A stretch of DNA of 64,000 nt from Deinococcus frigens DSM 12807 (GCF_000701425.1 NZ_JNIW01000014.1:1-64000); one strand, 5' to 3'; positions 14,951-29,648 are shown, counted from the first letter of the stretch. Notes: generated from the sequence alone by a model not told the origin. A program made the numbers and translations.

Positions 14951-16336
14951 ATGCCCTCGTCTCCGCGTCCGCGCCCTGGCCACCGCCTCTTGCTAACCGC
15001 TGCTGGACTGAGCGCTGCCCTGCTGGTCCGCCGGGCCACACGGCCCCCGCCGACTGCGCCTGAACTGCGCGCCGCCGCGCTGCACCTGCTGGAGGCCGTG
15101 CTGCCCAGTCAGCGTTCATTCGAGGTGCGCCTATGGGACGGCACGGTGCTTGCCGCCACCCGCCTGCCCAGCCGAGCGACCCTGACCATCATGGGCGAAC
15201 AGACCCTAGGCCGGATGCTCAAGCTGCCGGTGGATGTGGCGCTGGGCGAGGCGTATCTGCGCGGAGACTTCGAGATCGAGGGTGACATCGGCACCATTGC
15301 TGGGATCGCCGATGATTTCGACTCGGCCTTTCATGCCGCGCAGGTTCCTGGGCTGCTCAGGGCCGTGCAGACCCTGCGCCGCGCGGCTGGGCCAGCCGCC
15401 GCCCCCGTGACGGCCAGTCTGGACGGCCAGCCGCACAGCCGGGAGCGCGATCAGCAGGCCGTCCAGTATCACTACGACGTGTCCAACGACTTTTACAAGC
15501 TGTGGCTGGACCGCCGCATGGTGTATTCCTGCGCCTATTTTCCCACCGGCACCGAGACGCTGGACCAGGCACAGACCGCCAAGCTGGAGTACATCTGCCG
15601 CAAGCTGAGACTCAAAGCTGGCGAACACTTGCTGGACATCGGCTGCGGCTGGGGCGGTCTGGCGATTTATGCCGCGCAGACTTACGGTGTGCGGGTTCAC
15701 GGCGTCACGCTGTCTGAGGCGCAACTGGCCGAGGGCCGCGCCCGGGTGCGTGCGGCGGGCCTGGAGCATCTGGTCACCCTGGAACTGCGCGACTACCGCG
15801 ATGTCCTGAGCGGCGGAGAGGCCCGCTACGATAAGATCGCCTCTGTGGGCATGGCCGAGCATGTGGGCCGCAAGAACATGCCCAGCTACTTCCGCACCGC
15901 CTACGCGGCCCTGAAACCCGGCGGCCTGATGCTGAACCACGCGATCAGCGACGGCATCGGTCAGGCCCGGGTGCCGATGTGGCTGCAAAGCGGCAACTTT
16001 GCCCGCAAGTACGTCTTCCCGGACGGCGAACTGCTGCCCGTGTGGGAAACCCTGAAATACGCCAGCGAGGCCCTCTTTGAAGTCCGCGACGTGGAAAACC
16101 TGCGCGAACACTATGCCCGTACGCTGACCCACTGGGCGGGCAACCTGGAAGCCCACCGGCCCGCAGCCCTGGCCGCACTGGGTGAGCAGCGCTTCCGGCT
16201 GTGGCGCATCTACCTGGGGGCCACGTCGTACTACTTTCAGAAGGGCCACCTGAGCATCTTTCAGAGTCTGCTCGCCAGACCGGATGCAGAGCGGCAGGCT
16301 GGGTTGCCGCTGAGCCGGGCGGATCTGTACCGCTAA
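14951..16336 (+). CDS. cfa: Cyclopropane-fatty-acyl-phospholipid synthase
   Basis: A 461-residue SAM-dependent enzyme that methylenates unsaturated acyl chains of membrane lipids. Seen: QYHYDVSNDFYKLWLD, YSCAYF, the SAM-binding motif LLDIGCGWGGLAIYAA, GVTLSEAQ and SVGMAEHVGRKN, all standard for CFA synthases. An N-terminal hydrophobic stretch (about 12-25) may tether it to the membrane. I chose ATG 14951 because TAGCGT lies 5 nt upstream and the longer frame starts inside noncoding sequence. The mycolic-acid methyltransferase branch is an alternative within the same family. Confidence 0.88.
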   Translation: MPSSPRPRPGHRLLLTAAGLSAALLVRRATRPPPTAPELRAAALHLLEAVLPSQRSFEVRLWDGTVLAATRLPSRATLTIMGEQTLGRMLKLPVDVALGEAYLRGDFEIEGDIGTIAGIADDFDSAFHAAQVPGLLRAVQTLRRAAGPAAAPVTASLDGQPHSRERDQQAVQYHYDVSNDFYKLWLDRRMVYSCAYFPTGTETLDQAQTAKLEYICRKLRLKAGEHLLDIGCGWGGLAIYAAQTYGVRVHGVTLSEAQLAEGRARVRAAGLEHLVTLELRDYRDVLSGGEARYDKIASVGMAEHVGRKNMPSYFRTAYAALKPGGLMLNHAISDGIGQARVPMWLQSGNFARKYVFPDGELLPVWETLKYASEALFEVRDVENLREHYARTLTHWAGNLEAHRPAALAALGEQRFRLWRIYLGATSYYFQKGHLSIFQSLLARPDAERQAGLPLSRADLYR

Positions 16337-16382
16337 AGCTGCACGGTTGTGCGCCGGGCCAGCACGGATCATGGGGCTGCGT

Positions 16383-18594
<2,212 letters not shown>

Positions 18595-18643
18595 TGGGTC
18601 TCCTTCGGAGGGGTCTCAAGGTTTGGGGGCAGAGAGGAAACGC

Positions 18644-19834
18644 TCAGCGGGGCGTGAGTGCCAGGATGCCTGCCGTCTCGCGGGCGATCATCCATTCCTC
18701 GTTGGTGTTGACCACCAGGGCAGGCAGACTGTCGGGGGCGCTAATGGGGCCGCCCTGACCACGCGCGGCTGCCGCGTTGGCAGACTCGTCCAACTTGAAA
18801 CCCAGGAACGGCAGGCGGGCCATCGTCGCCGCGCGCACCGTGGCGCTGTTCTCGCCGATGCCCCCGGTGAAGACCAGACCGTCCACCCGGCCCAGGGCCA
18901 CAGCCATCGCGGCAATGCCCTGCGCCAGCCGGTAGACGAAGATTCCCACGGCCAGCTTCGCGCCAACGTGTCCGCGCGCCGTCGCTTCCTCCAGCTCGCG
19001 CATGTCGTTGGTCAGGCCAGACAGGGCAAGCAACCCGCTCTCACGGTTCAGGGCCGCCGTGATCTGGGTCAGGGTCAGGCCAGAGACGCGGGCCAGGTAG
19101 TCGTGCAGGCCGGGGTCCACGTTGCCGCTGCGGGTGCCCATGACCAGCCCCTCCAGTGGGGTCAGGCCCATGCTGCTGTCCACGCTGCGCCCACCAGAAA
19201 CCGCGCAGACGCTACAGCCGTTGCCCAGGTGGGCGGTAATCAGGTTCAGCTCGGCCAAAGGGCGGCCCAGCACCCGCGCGGCCTCCCCGGCCACAAAAGC
19301 GTGGCTGATGCCGTGGAAGCCGTAGCGCCGCACGCCATGCTGCCGGAACCATTCCTCCGGCACGGCGTAGCGGTAGGCAATTTCGGGCATCGTCTGGTGA
19401 AAGGCGGTGTCGAACACGGCCACCTGCGGCAGGCCCGGAAAGGCGTTCATGGCCGCCTCGATGCCCGCGATGTTCGCCGGGTTGTGCAGCGGCGCGAGCG
19501 GCACGCAGTCGCGGATGGCCTCCAGCACCTCGGGCGTGATGGGCGCGGGGGCGCTGAAGCGGGAGCCGCCGTGGACGACGCGGTGGCCCACCGCCCGCAC
19601 GTCCTGCCGCAGCCCCAGCGCGTCCAGTTCGGCCAGCACCAGCCGCATGGCCTCGGCGTAACTGCCGCCATTCAGGGAATGGGTCTGCCGTTTGCCATCA
19701 GAATCCAGCCGCACAGAGGCCGCCTCCACCCCCAGCCGCTCGGCCAGCCCCGAGAGCCACGTCTTGCCCGAGGCCGGGTCTATCAGGGCGAATTTGAAGC
19801 TGCTGCTGCCGCTGTTGAGAACGAGGGTCCACAT
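18644..19834 (-). CDS. ackA: Acetate kinase
   Basis: A 396-residue ASKHA kinase that transfers phosphate between ATP and acetate. Motifs: LVLNSGSSSFKFAL at the N-terminus, GHRVVHGG, RRYGFHGISHAFV, LITAHLGNGCSV, and GLVFTGGIGENSATVR. Length fits the family. With pta downstream it forms the acetyl-CoA to acetate route, giving ATP from the acetyl-CoA made by AceEF. Confidence 0.95.
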   Translation of the reverse strand: MWTLVLNSGSSSFKFALIDPASGKTWLSGLAERLGVEAASVRLDSDGKRQTHSLNGGSYAEAMRLVLAELDALGLRQDVRAVGHRVVHGGSRFSAPAPITPEVLEAIRDCVPLAPLHNPANIAGIEAAMNAFPGLPQVAVFDTAFHQTMPEIAYRYAVPEEWFRQHGVRRYGFHGISHAFVAGEAARVLGRPLAELNLITAHLGNGCSVCAVSGGRSVDSSMGLTPLEGLVMGTRSGNVDPGLHDYLARVSGLTLTQITAALNRESGLLALSGLTNDMRELEEATARGHVGAKLAVGIFVYRLAQGIAAMAVALGRVDGLVFTGGIGENSATVRAATMARLPFLGFKLDESANAAAARGQGGPISAPDSLPALVVNTNEEWMIARETAGILALTPR

Positions 19835-20187
19835 ATGCGGTCATTCTCTCAGAAGGGAGGCGGGGAGGTCTGTGCTCCCTCCTCCGGGCGCAGGGCCGGG
19901 GAGGGGGGCCACAGGGCAGGCCGCCGAGTGGGCCAGAAGCGCAGCGCCGTCCTCTGACACGGATTGCGGTCAAAGTCCTTACTATGACCCGGCTGGAAGG
20001 AGAAGCAAAGAGAACGCGTGGCGTGGTCTGGAAGAGCGTGGTCTGGAAGAACAGACGGCGCTTTCCTGTCTACTCTGGAATTGAACGCGGTGCGCATCAC
20101 TGCGCTGGCCGGGCGTTTGCGGTTCACTCCCTCCCAGCCTCACCCATTGGGGGGAAGGGCCAAAAGATACGTCCCAGCCGCGTTTTT
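19835..20187. other. Intergenic region with 15-bp tandem repeat, no gene seen
   Basis: 353 bases between two minus-strand genes. It holds GCGTGGTCTGGAAGA twice in tandem (20021-20035 and 20036-20050) and a fragment, CACGGATTGCGG, that may belong to the dispersed repeat family seen near 22350. Short plus-strand frames here show no domain and continue antisense into the aminopeptidase gene. Confidence 0.5.
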
Positions 20188-21240
20188 CTACTCTCCTTTC
20201 AAGCACTCCTGCCGCTCCCCACTGGGCCGCCCCGCACACTTGGCGGCAGCCTTGATAAAGGTGGGAATATCGCCCCCGTTGCGCTCTAAGAGGGCCAGGA
20301 AGTCCGGCACCAGCGTCGCGTAGGCGGCCACCGCACCCAGCGAGGCGTTGTTGGCCCCGCGCGCAAACCAGCCGTCGTAGCCGTTATAGCCGCCCCAACT
20401 GGCCTTGAGGGCAGCGTAGCGGTCATTCAGGGTCTCGATGATCGCCGCCTTGTGGGTCTGAACCTCGGCGGCGGGCAGTTGCTGAGCGTACAGGGCTTCC
20501 AGTTCGCCGCGCGTCTGGAGCAGCAGTTTCTGGAAGCCCGCCGCGCGCTCCTGCGCCAGCCGGTCTGCCGCAGCCAGTTCGGGGGTGCCGTATTCCTTCA
20601 GCCAGCGTCGCATTCCGGCCTCCTCAACCGAGGTGGCGAAGGACTCGTTAAACACGGTGTCGTCTTTCACATACAGCGCCGGGTGCGCCAGTTCGTGGAT
20701 CACGGTGCGGATCAGGCCAGCGTCGGAGGAAGACAGCATGGTGGCCAGCACCGGGTCTTTCAGGTAACCCAGCGTGCTGTAGGCGCTGACGCCCCCCACG
20801 CTCACGTCGTCCCCCGCCGCGCGGCGCGTGTCGGCGTAGGCGCGGGCCGCAGCTTCGTGGAAGTAGCCCCGGTAGGTCACGCAGCCCGCGATGGGAAAGC
20901 AGGAGGTCCGCAGGTCAATGCCGTCCGGCGGCGCGGAAAACACGTTCCAGACCACGGCGGGCCGCCCCACGTCCACATACTTTAAGAACGAGCCGTGATC
21001 GGGCAGGCCCAGCTCGCCGGTGGCGAAGGCGCGCACCCGGCCCACCAGTTCCAGCTTGCGGCGTACCTCCGCGTCGGTGGCGGAGTCGGCCAGCACATCG
21101 GCAATGGGCCGCGCCCGCTGAAGCAGGTCCAGTTGCCCGCCTGCCGCCTGCGCCAGATAGCGCACGTCCGAACAGGCCGAGAGTGCGGCCACCAGCGCCA
21201 CAACTCCAGCAGCGATCAGCGCAACTTTAGCGGCCCGCAT
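20188..21240 (-). CDS. Putative aminopeptidase lipoprotein (HELAH metallopeptidase)
   Basis: A 350-residue protein matching the putative aminopeptidase family PF10023. A lipobox (ALSAC) follows an N-terminal hydrophobic segment, so it is probably a membrane-anchored lipoprotein. VIHELAHPALYVKDD supplies the HEXXH zinc motif and FNESFAT the downstream Glu ligand region; SAYSTLGYLKDPVL is also conserved. ATG 21238-21240 lies 14 nt inside the 3' end of the SDR gene, so the two are translationally coupled. Confidence 0.78.
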   Translation of the reverse strand: MRAAKVALIAAGVVALVAALSACSDVRYLAQAAGGQLDLLQRARPIADVLADSATDAEVRRKLELVGRVRAFATGELGLPDHGSFLKYVDVGRPAVVWNVFSAPPDGIDLRTSCFPIAGCVTYRGYFHEAAARAYADTRRAAGDDVSVGGVSAYSTLGYLKDPVLATMLSSSDAGLIRTVIHELAHPALYVKDDTVFNESFATSVEEAGMRRWLKEYGTPELAAADRLAQERAAGFQKLLLQTRGELEALYAQQLPAAEVQTHKAAIIETLNDRYAALKASWGGYNGYDGWFARGANNASLGAVAAYATLVPDFLALLERNGGDIPTFIKAAAKCAGRPSGERQECLKGE

Positions 21241-22174
21241 GACCCACTTCACGGACCTCGGCCACCAGCGCGGCAATCGCTTCTGGCCAGGATGGATACT
21301 CGAATTCAAAGCCCGTCTGAAGCAGACGCTCTGGCACCGTATAACGACTTTTAAGCAGCAACTCCGCCTCCGACCTCATCACGGCAGCTCCCAGCCCGAT
21401 CAGCCCGGCAGTGGACGGAATGCCCAGCGGCATGCCCCAGGCTTCACGGTAGGCGCGCAGAAAATCGCGGTTGGGCAGCGGCTGGGGCGCGCTGACGTTG
21501 ACGGGGCCTGCCAATTCGCTATCGACCAGAAACTCCACCGCGCGGCAGAAGTCGCGCTCGTGAATCCACGAGACGTACTGACCGCCGCCCGCCATCGGCC
21601 CGCCCAGGCCCAGGCGCATCAGGGGATCAGTGGTGGCCATCACACCGTCCGTGCCGAGGCCATAGACCATCGCCGTTCGCAGGGCCACGCGGCGGGTGCG
21701 CGGCAGGTCCTCTTCCAGCAGCGCCGCTTCCCAGCGCTGCCCGACGTCCACGCTAAAACCGTCTCCGATCTCTCCCGCCGCCTCGGTCTGCGGGGTCTGC
21801 GCGCCCCTGTAGATGGTCCCGGTGCTGCTGTTCAGCCAGACGGGTGGGGGCGCTGCCGCGTCCCGGATCGCCGTCCCCAGCGCCCGCGTGGTGTCCAGGC
21901 GCGAGGTGTAGATGTCCAGCATGTTCTGCGCGGTATAGCGGCAGTTCACGGTACGCCCGGCCAGGTTCAGCACGGCGGCTGCGCCGCCCACCTCGCGCGC
22001 CCACTCGCCCTGCCGCAGTCCATGCCAGCGCACCCAGCGCCCTGGCATGGACACGGCGGACGGCGAGCGCGAAACCGTCACCACATCCCAGCCCAGGTCC
22101 GAGAAATGCCGCGCCACCGCCCGTCCCAGAAAGCCGGAGCCGCCCGCGATTACCAGCCGGTGGGGAGAGGTCAT
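21227..22174 (-). CDS. TIGR01777-type SDR epimerase-like oxidoreductase
   Basis: A 315-residue extended SDR. The nucleotide motif is IAGGSGFLGRAVARHF; NLAGRTVNCRY, SSTGTIYRGAQ, LRTAMVYG and VSWIHERDF follow the YfcH/TIGR01777 pattern. The C-terminal segment LLLKSRYTVPERLLQTGFEF matches the DUF1731 region usual in this family. Substrate unknown. TATAAC lies 8 nt before the ATG. Confidence 0.85.
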   Translation of the reverse strand: MTSPHRLVIAGGSGFLGRAVARHFSDLGWDVVTVSRSPSAVSMPGRWVRWHGLRQGEWAREVGGAAAVLNLAGRTVNCRYTAQNMLDIYTSRLDTTRALGTAIRDAAAPPPVWLNSSTGTIYRGAQTPQTEAAGEIGDGFSVDVGQRWEAALLEEDLPRTRRVALRTAMVYGLGTDGVMATTDPLMRLGLGGPMAGGGQYVSWIHERDFCRAVEFLVDSELAGPVNVSAPQPLPNRDFLRAYREAWGMPLGIPSTAGLIGLGAAVMRSEAELLLKSRYTVPERLLQTGFEFEYPSWPEAIAALVAEVREVGHAGR

Positions 22175-22310
22175 GCGGGCATGTTATACGGACCCCGATT
22201 GAAAGGTGTCGAAAACACCTGGAAATCCGGGCAGGCGTCCAAGCGTCTTCATGGGCGCTGCTCTGGACAAGTCAACGAGCAGGGGAACAACGGGTTCTGG
22301 ACGTGGACTG

Positions 22311-22360
22311 GATGAATCGGGACAGCGCCGATTCATCTACGAAACAAACGGAATCCGTAT
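22311..22360. repeat. Dispersed palindromic element
   Basis: GATGAATCGG (22311-22320) and CCGATTCATC (22328-22337) form a perfect 10-bp stem with a 7-nt loop. ACGGAATCCGT (22348-22358) follows, itself a palindrome. The rest of the 22175-22454 gap holds no gene I can support. Confidence 0.65.
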
Positions 22361-22454
22361 GAGCGGGCGCGGCGGGGTCAGAACGGCCCTGAGCTTGGGC
22401 ACCAGACCTGCGCCGTCTCAGGCGGGGCACAGTCAGGCCAGCAAAGGTCTTTCC

Positions 22455-23015
22455 TCAGCGTCTGGGCGGCAACGGCACCACTTGCAGGGTCACTGCGGGC
22501 AGCGGCAAAAGCAGGGGAAGAGAGAAGCGCAGCGGAAAGGCCTCCTGGGCCGAATTTGAAGAGGGAGGTTTCAGGAGAACGTTGCCGCCATCGCATTTCA
22601 GCCGGGCCACGGGAAGGGGGCCGGGCAGACGACTCCGCGCCATCACCGCGTAATTTTGCTCCGTATCCCAGACCCGCAGGGTGTTGCCCCCACCAATCAA
22701 GTAACGCCCGCACAGGACATAATCGCGGTTAATCCTGGCAGTGTCAGGCAGCCAGCGGCGAAACATGCCGTCCGGGCCGTAGAGCTGAAGCCCCAGCGCG
22801 TTTGGTCCCCTGGGATCGAGGCTGGCCGTGGAGGACCAGCGCACCAGAGCGTCGCCGCTGGCCGGATGCAGGACCTGCGTGATCGTGTAGCCCTGCGCGA
22901 CATGGCCCAGTGTGTTGGACACCAGCCCACGCCACTGCGTTTCGGTCAGGCCCAGACGTAAGTCATCTTTCGGCGCTGGGGCAACGGCCAGCGCAAGGAG
23001 CAAGACGGACACCAT
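22455..23015 (-). CDS. Hypothetical secreted protein
   Basis: 186 residues with a short signal-like start (MVSVLLLALAVAPAPKDD). The body includes GYTITQVLHPASGDALVRWS and RYLIGGGNTLRVWDTEQNYA. No family is recognised. The C-terminus is hydrophobic and proline-rich (LPLLLPLPAVTLQVVPLPPR). Codon use is like that of the neighbours. Confidence 0.5.
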   Translation of the reverse strand: MVSVLLLALAVAPAPKDDLRLGLTETQWRGLVSNTLGHVAQGYTITQVLHPASGDALVRWSSTASLDPRGPNALGLQLYGPDGMFRRWLPDTARINRDYVLCGRYLIGGGNTLRVWDTEQNYAVMARSRLPGPLPVARLKCDGGNVLLKPPSSNSAQEAFPLRFSLPLLLPLPAVTLQVVPLPPRR

Positions 23016-23054
23016 AAAAACTCAAACTGATTTTTCGCTGAGCGTGACGACGAG

Positions 23055-23091
23055 AAACGGCAGGTGTCCCCTCTCAGACCGCCTGCCGTTT
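23055..23091 (-). terminator. Hairpin downstream of the aquaporin gene
   Basis: AAACGGCAGG pairs perfectly with CCTGCCGTTT across a 17-nt loop. It has only a short U-run, so its strength is uncertain. Confidence 0.5.
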
Positions 23092-23135
23092 GACCGTTCG
23101 ACTGTTCAACGGTGCGACCGTTTGACCGCTCCTCC

Positions 23136-23810
23136 TCAGTCCGCCGCGCCCATCGGCACCGGGCTGGGGCGCATGTCCTCGGTGTAGTTGGCAATGAACG
23201 CGCCCACCGCGCCGCCCAGGACCGGTCCCACCCAGTAAATCCACTGGTTGGCCCAGTCGCCGCCTGCCACCGCTGCTCCCAGCGCACGGGCCGGATTCAT
23301 GGCGGCCCCGCTGATCGGCCCCACCGCCAGAATGTCCACCACGATGGTTAGGCCCACGATCAGGCCGCCCAGCACGCTTTTCTGGTGAATCGCCACCTTG
23401 ACGATCACCATCAGCAAAAAGGCGCTGGTGATCGCCTCGGCTAGCAGGCCGCCGCCGACGCTCACGCCGCTGCCCAGAGCTGCCGCGCCGTAGCCCACCT
23501 TGTTCATGGCGTCCTGTCCGGCCACTGCCACGGCGGCGAACGCCCCCAGAATGCCGCCCACCAGTTGCGCAGGAATGAGGGCGAAGGTCTCCGTCCATTT
23601 CTGGTGTCCGGTCAGGCTCAGGCCAATGCTGACGGCGGGGTTGAACTGCCCGCCGCTGACCGTGCCCAGCGCCATCGCCATCACGGCAATCGCCAGACCG
23701 TGGGCGAAGGCCACGCCCAACAGAGTCGCGTCGTTGGCGATGGCGAGCATGCCCGCGAACAGCAGGGCAAAGGTGCCAATGGCCTCGGCGATAAGCTTCT
23801 TGATCAGCAT
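23136..23810 (-). CDS. MIP-family aquaporin
   Basis: A 224-residue channel with six predicted TM segments and the two NPA boxes, FNPAV in the first half and MNPAR in the second, which line the water pore. LIAEAIGTFALLFAG is a standard first helix. Length and the short loops favour a water channel (AqpZ type) over a glycerol facilitator, but specificity is not proven. It has its own promoter. Confidence 0.88.
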   Translation of the reverse strand: MLIKKLIAEAIGTFALLFAGMLAIANDATLLGVAFAHGLAIAVMAMALGTVSGGQFNPAVSIGLSLTGHQKWTETFALIPAQLVGGILGAFAAVAVAGQDAMNKVGYGAAALGSGVSVGGGLLAEAITSAFLLMVIVKVAIHQKSVLGGLIVGLTIVVDILAVGPISGAAMNPARALGAAVAGGDWANQWIYWVGPVLGGAVGAFIANYTEDMRPSPVPMGAAD

Positions 23811-23817
23811 GAGAAAA

Positions 23818-23846
23818 ATTTTATGAGCTTGCCAAGTTTTTTACAA
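23818..23846 (-). promoter_or_regulatory. Aquaporin promoter (leaderless)
   Basis: On the minus strand: TTGTAA, exactly 17 nt, TAAAAT, then 7 nt to the ATG. There is no room for a Shine-Dalgarno. Confidence 0.75.
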
Positions 23847-23898
23847 TCGAGTGTTTAAACGACCCATCGTGATGTCCCAGGCGTCAGGACGGGGGACT

Positions 23899-24861
<963 letters not shown>

Positions 24862-24991
24862 GCCCGCCAGCATAGGCCCGGTCGGGAGGAGACGGGAGGG
24901 TGCGTCTCCCATTCAGCGCCGGGTCGTGAATCTCAGGACTCCTGTTCGAGAGTTGCTTCCAGCCGCCACTTGCAGCCAGGGGAACAGCCAT

Positions 24992-25017
24992 AAAAAAGCC
25001 CTCTCCGTGGGGAGAGG
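24992..25017 (-). terminator. Terminator of the PRC-barrel gene
   Basis: On the minus strand CCCTCTCC pairs with GGAGAGGG over a 4-nt loop, then CTTTTTTA follows. Confidence 0.8.
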
Positions 25018-25044
25018 GTGGGGTGAGGGGTGATTAAGCGGTTT

Positions 25045-26913
<1,869 letters not shown>

Positions 26914-26962
26914 GCGTCACGCTCCAGTGGAAAGGGGGTAAAGAAGAGATCTGGGAAGAGCT

Positions 26963-27100
26963 TCAGATAAAGCCCAGATTGAGAATGCCCTGCGGCTTGA
27001 GATACAGGAAGTACGCCAGCAGGAAAACGACGATCACGATTAACAAGATCAGCAACCATGCACCGCCGCCGCCACCACCATTGCCTTTAAGTCGGGTCAT
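26963..27100 (-). CDS. 45-residue glycine-rich single-TM protein
   Basis: A small gene read directly: ATG 27098-27100 to TGA 26963-26965. The N-terminus MTRLKGNGGGGGGAW is followed by a TM helix (LLILLIVIVVFLLAYFLYL) and a short tail PQGILNLGFI. GTGGAGGCAAC immediately precedes the ATG, a good Shine-Dalgarno, and TACACT lies further upstream. It is 49 bp upstream of the PRC-barrel gene on the same strand, with no terminator between, so the two probably share a transcript. Confidence 0.75.
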   Translation of the reverse strand: MTRLKGNGGGGGGAWLLILLIVIVVFLLAYFLYLKPQGILNLGFI

Positions 27101-27370
27101 GTTGCCTCCACGTAAAAGTGTAGAGATGAACGGCGGGTCAGTGATGGCCGAAGTCCTCAGCGCACTTGTTTTAATCTTGCGGTGGTCTTTAGAAAATTTA
27201 ACAGAGAGAGGACGAGGGGACCCCGGTCCATCCCGCAGGCCAGCAGAGGGCAGACCGCCGGGAGAAAAATCAGCAACAAGGCATGCAAATGCGCCGTACG
27301 GCCCTCATCCGGTGCCCCAGTCGCGGACTATCCCGGACCTCCGGCTCCCGGTGCGTGTAGCCTGAACGGC

Positions 27371-28174
27371 GTGAGCGCCAGCCTGAGCCTGCCCCATCTT
27401 CGTGCCGACGCCGCGTCACCTGGGCCGCAGGAATACCCTCTGGGCCACCTGCCGCTGACCGTGCTGGTGGGCGTGACCGGGGTGGGCAAAAGTACGGCGC
27501 TGGGGGCGTTACAGGAGTTAAGAGGGCAAAAAGTGCTGCCCAACCGCCGCGAGGTGGCCGACGCCGTGATGATCTGGCCGCAGGTGGGCCGCGCCGTGAC
27601 GGACCGCGAGGAACGTTTCGCCCTGACCGCGCAGTACCGCGCCGCCCACCCCGGCGGCATGGCACAGGCGCTGGGATCGCTGCTGGCCGACACCCGCCAC
27701 TGGGGACCGGCCCCGCTGTTCGACGGTCTGCGCGGCCTGGACGAGGTGCGTTACGCCGCCCAAAAATTTCCCGCGTGGCGGTTCGTGGCACTGGGCGCAC
27801 CCGATACCGTACGCGTGCGCCGCCTGCTGGGCCGGGCGGACGGCTTCGATCGGGTGACTGGAAGCAGCGCCACAGACGGCGGCCTGCGGGCCGAGCTGGA
27901 AGGTCTGAAGGGCGTCTTTGCCGTGTTCAGCCCCACCGAACTGGACGCCCTGGCCGCGCTGGCCGCGCTGGAAGGGCCGGAGTGCCCCGCCGCCGGGGTG
28001 CTGGCGAAGGTGCGGATCGTGCTGAGCGAGCGCCGCCAGTACGATCCCGCCGCCGCCGAAGCCTTTCTGCGCGGGCTACCGCCTCAGCGAGCACTGATTC
28101 TGGACACCGTGGCCCTGAATCCGGCCCAGGTGGCGCGGGCCGTGCAGGAGTGGGCCGTGCAGGCGTCGGTGTGA
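27371..28174 (+). CDS. P-loop ATP-binding protein, unknown role
   Basis: A 267-residue protein from GTG 27371. [17 protein letters not shown] holds a Walker A motif (GVTGVGKST). [15 protein letters not shown] and [20 protein letters not shown] follow. It looks like a small nucleoside-kinase-like or AAA-type NTPase. TAGCCT lies 7 nt before the GTG, which decides the start. The GTGA overlap with the next gene couples the two. Confidence 0.7.
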   Translation: MSASLSLPHLRADAASPGPQEYPLGHLPLTVLVGVTGVGKSTALGALQELRGQKVLPNRREVADAVMIWPQVGRAVTDREERFALTAQYRAAHPGGMAQALGSLLADTRHWGPAPLFDGLRGLDEVRYAAQKFPAWRFVALGAPDTVRVRRLLGRADGFDRVTGSSATDGGLRAELEGLKGVFAVFSPTELDALAALAALEGPECPAAGVLAKVRIVLSERRQYDPAAAEAFLRGLPPQRALILDTVALNPAQVARAVQEWAVQASV

Positions 28175-29259
28175 ACGGCGTCACGGTCCAGCGAATTGAG
28201 GCCATTCCCTACCGGTTGCCGCTGACCTCCGCGCTGGCGTGGGGCGCGCATTCCGCGATGAGTGCCGCCGAGCATGTGCTGGTGCGCGTGACCCTCTCGG
28301 ACGGCACGGTGGGGCAGGCCGAGGCCACGCCGCGCCCCACCATCTACGGCGAGACGCCGCAGGGCGTGGTGGCGATCCTGGCCCACCTCTCCCCCGCGTT
28401 CAGCGGACTGAAGATCGCCGATGAGGACGCGCTGAACCGCGTTCGCAACAGAGTGGCCAACAACCACACGGCGCGCGGCGCGCTGGACATGGCGCTGCAC
28501 GACGCCCGTGCCCGCACCGGGGGCCAGACGCTGTTCGATACGTTGATGGGGCCCAATCGGCGCGTGCGCGTCAGCTTTATCCTGGGGCTGGGCACTCCTG
28601 CCAACATGCTGGCCGAGGCCACGCGGGTGGTGGCGGCAGGGGTGCGCTGCCTGAAGGTCAAGGTGGGCCGCGACCACGCCCGCGATCTGGCGGTCATTTC
28701 CGAACTGCGCCGCACTTTCGGCCCGGACGTGCTGCTGTACGCCGACAGCAACGAGACCCTGACCCCGGAAACCGCGCCCGCCGCGCTGGACGCCATGCGG
28801 GGGGCAGGGCTGCTGTATGTCGAAGAACCGCTGCCAGTGCGCCAGATGCGGGCGCGGGCCGAGCTGCACGCCCGCAGCCCGCTGCCCATCGTGGCGGACG
28901 ACAGTTGCTTTACCCCCGCCGATCTGGAGCGGGAACTGGACTTCGATACCTTTAACGTGCTGAACGTCAAGACCGCCCGCAACGGTTTCACCGACGGCGC
29001 GTGGATGCTGCGCGAGGCCGCCCGGCACGGCAAGCGCGGCATGGTGGGGTCCCAGGCCAGCACCGGACTGGGCACGCTGCACGCCGCCCTGCTCTCCACC
29101 CGCGCCGAGGTCACCGAGCCGTGCGAGCTGAGCTTCGTGCTGAAGCTCCAGGACGATCTGCTGAATCTGCCGATCACCTTCAAGGACGGCTGGCTGGACG
29201 TCAACGGCCTGCGCGAACACGCTGTGGACCCGCAGAAACTGGAACGCTACCAGCTGTAA
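28171..29259 (+). CDS. Enolase-superfamily enzyme, dipeptide epimerase / MLE-like
   Basis: A 362-residue enzyme from GTG 28171. Barrel residues are visible: the first catalytic Lys pair in [11 protein letters not shown], metal ligands in [15 protein letters not shown] and IVADDS, and the opposite Lys in [12 protein letters not shown]. This Lys/Lys arrangement fits the muconate lactonising subgroup: dipeptide epimerases, N-succinyl amino acid racemases or OSB synthase. Substrate is not decidable from sequence. Coupling to a P-loop protein hints at peptidoglycan-peptide or amino-acid salvage (inference). Confidence 0.82.
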   Translation: MNGVTVQRIEAIPYRLPLTSALAWGAHSAMSAAEHVLVRVTLSDGTVGQAEATPRPTIYGETPQGVVAILAHLSPAFSGLKIADEDALNRVRNRVANNHTARGALDMALHDARARTGGQTLFDTLMGPNRRVRVSFILGLGTPANMLAEATRVVAAGVRCLKVKVGRDHARDLAVISELRRTFGPDVLLYADSNETLTPETAPAALDAMRGAGLLYVEEPLPVRQMRARAELHARSPLPIVADDSCFTPADLERELDFDTFNVLNVKTARNGFTDGAWMLREAARHGKRGMVGSQASTGLGTLHAALLSTRAEVTEPCELSFVLKLQDDLLNLPITFKDGWLDVNGLREHAVDPQKLERYQL

Positions 29260-29381
29260 ATGGAGGTCTGGCGGCCCGGAGCAAGGGGCGGTTCTTTCTT
29301 CCAGTCAACACACGGTCTCCTGTACTCCGGGTGTTCTATGCAGGTGACAGCCGTGTCAGAAATTGGCACGGATAATGAGGC

Positions 29382-29648
29382 ATGGATCAAGGAATGCTCA
29401 ATGCCCTCGTTCTTCCTCTGCTGTTCAGTCTCTGCGGCGGCCTCTACCTGTACGTGCGTTTTCCCGAACGCCGCCCGCGCGCCCTGCTGATCATGACCCT
29501 GTTCCAACTGGTGGGGGCCTACGCCTACGCCACTGCTCCCAACGACGGACTGTTCGGCCTGCTGGTCCTGCACGCGGCAGTGGCCTTCGTCCTGCTGGTG
29601 CGCCACCTGCAAACGCCCACGCTGCTGGTGGGCGGCGCGCAGCAGTAA
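29382..29648 (+). CDS. Small membrane protein, unknown function
   Basis: 88 residues with about three TM helices (LVLPLLFSLCGGLYLYV; LLIMTLFQLVGAYAYA; GLLVLHAAVAFVLLV). No known domain. GATAAT (29371-29376) lies 5 nt before the ATG with no RBS, so it is leaderless. A terminator follows. Confidence 0.65.
   Translation: MDQGMLNALVLPLLFSLCGGLYLYVRFPERRPRALLIMTLFQLVGAYAYATAPNDGLFGLLVLHAAVAFVLLVRHLQTPTLLVGGAQQ

Noticed and set aside
19984..20323. Plus-strand frames before the aminopeptidase gene
   Set aside because: They contain the 15-bp tandem repeat and run antisense over the C-terminus of the aminopeptidase.
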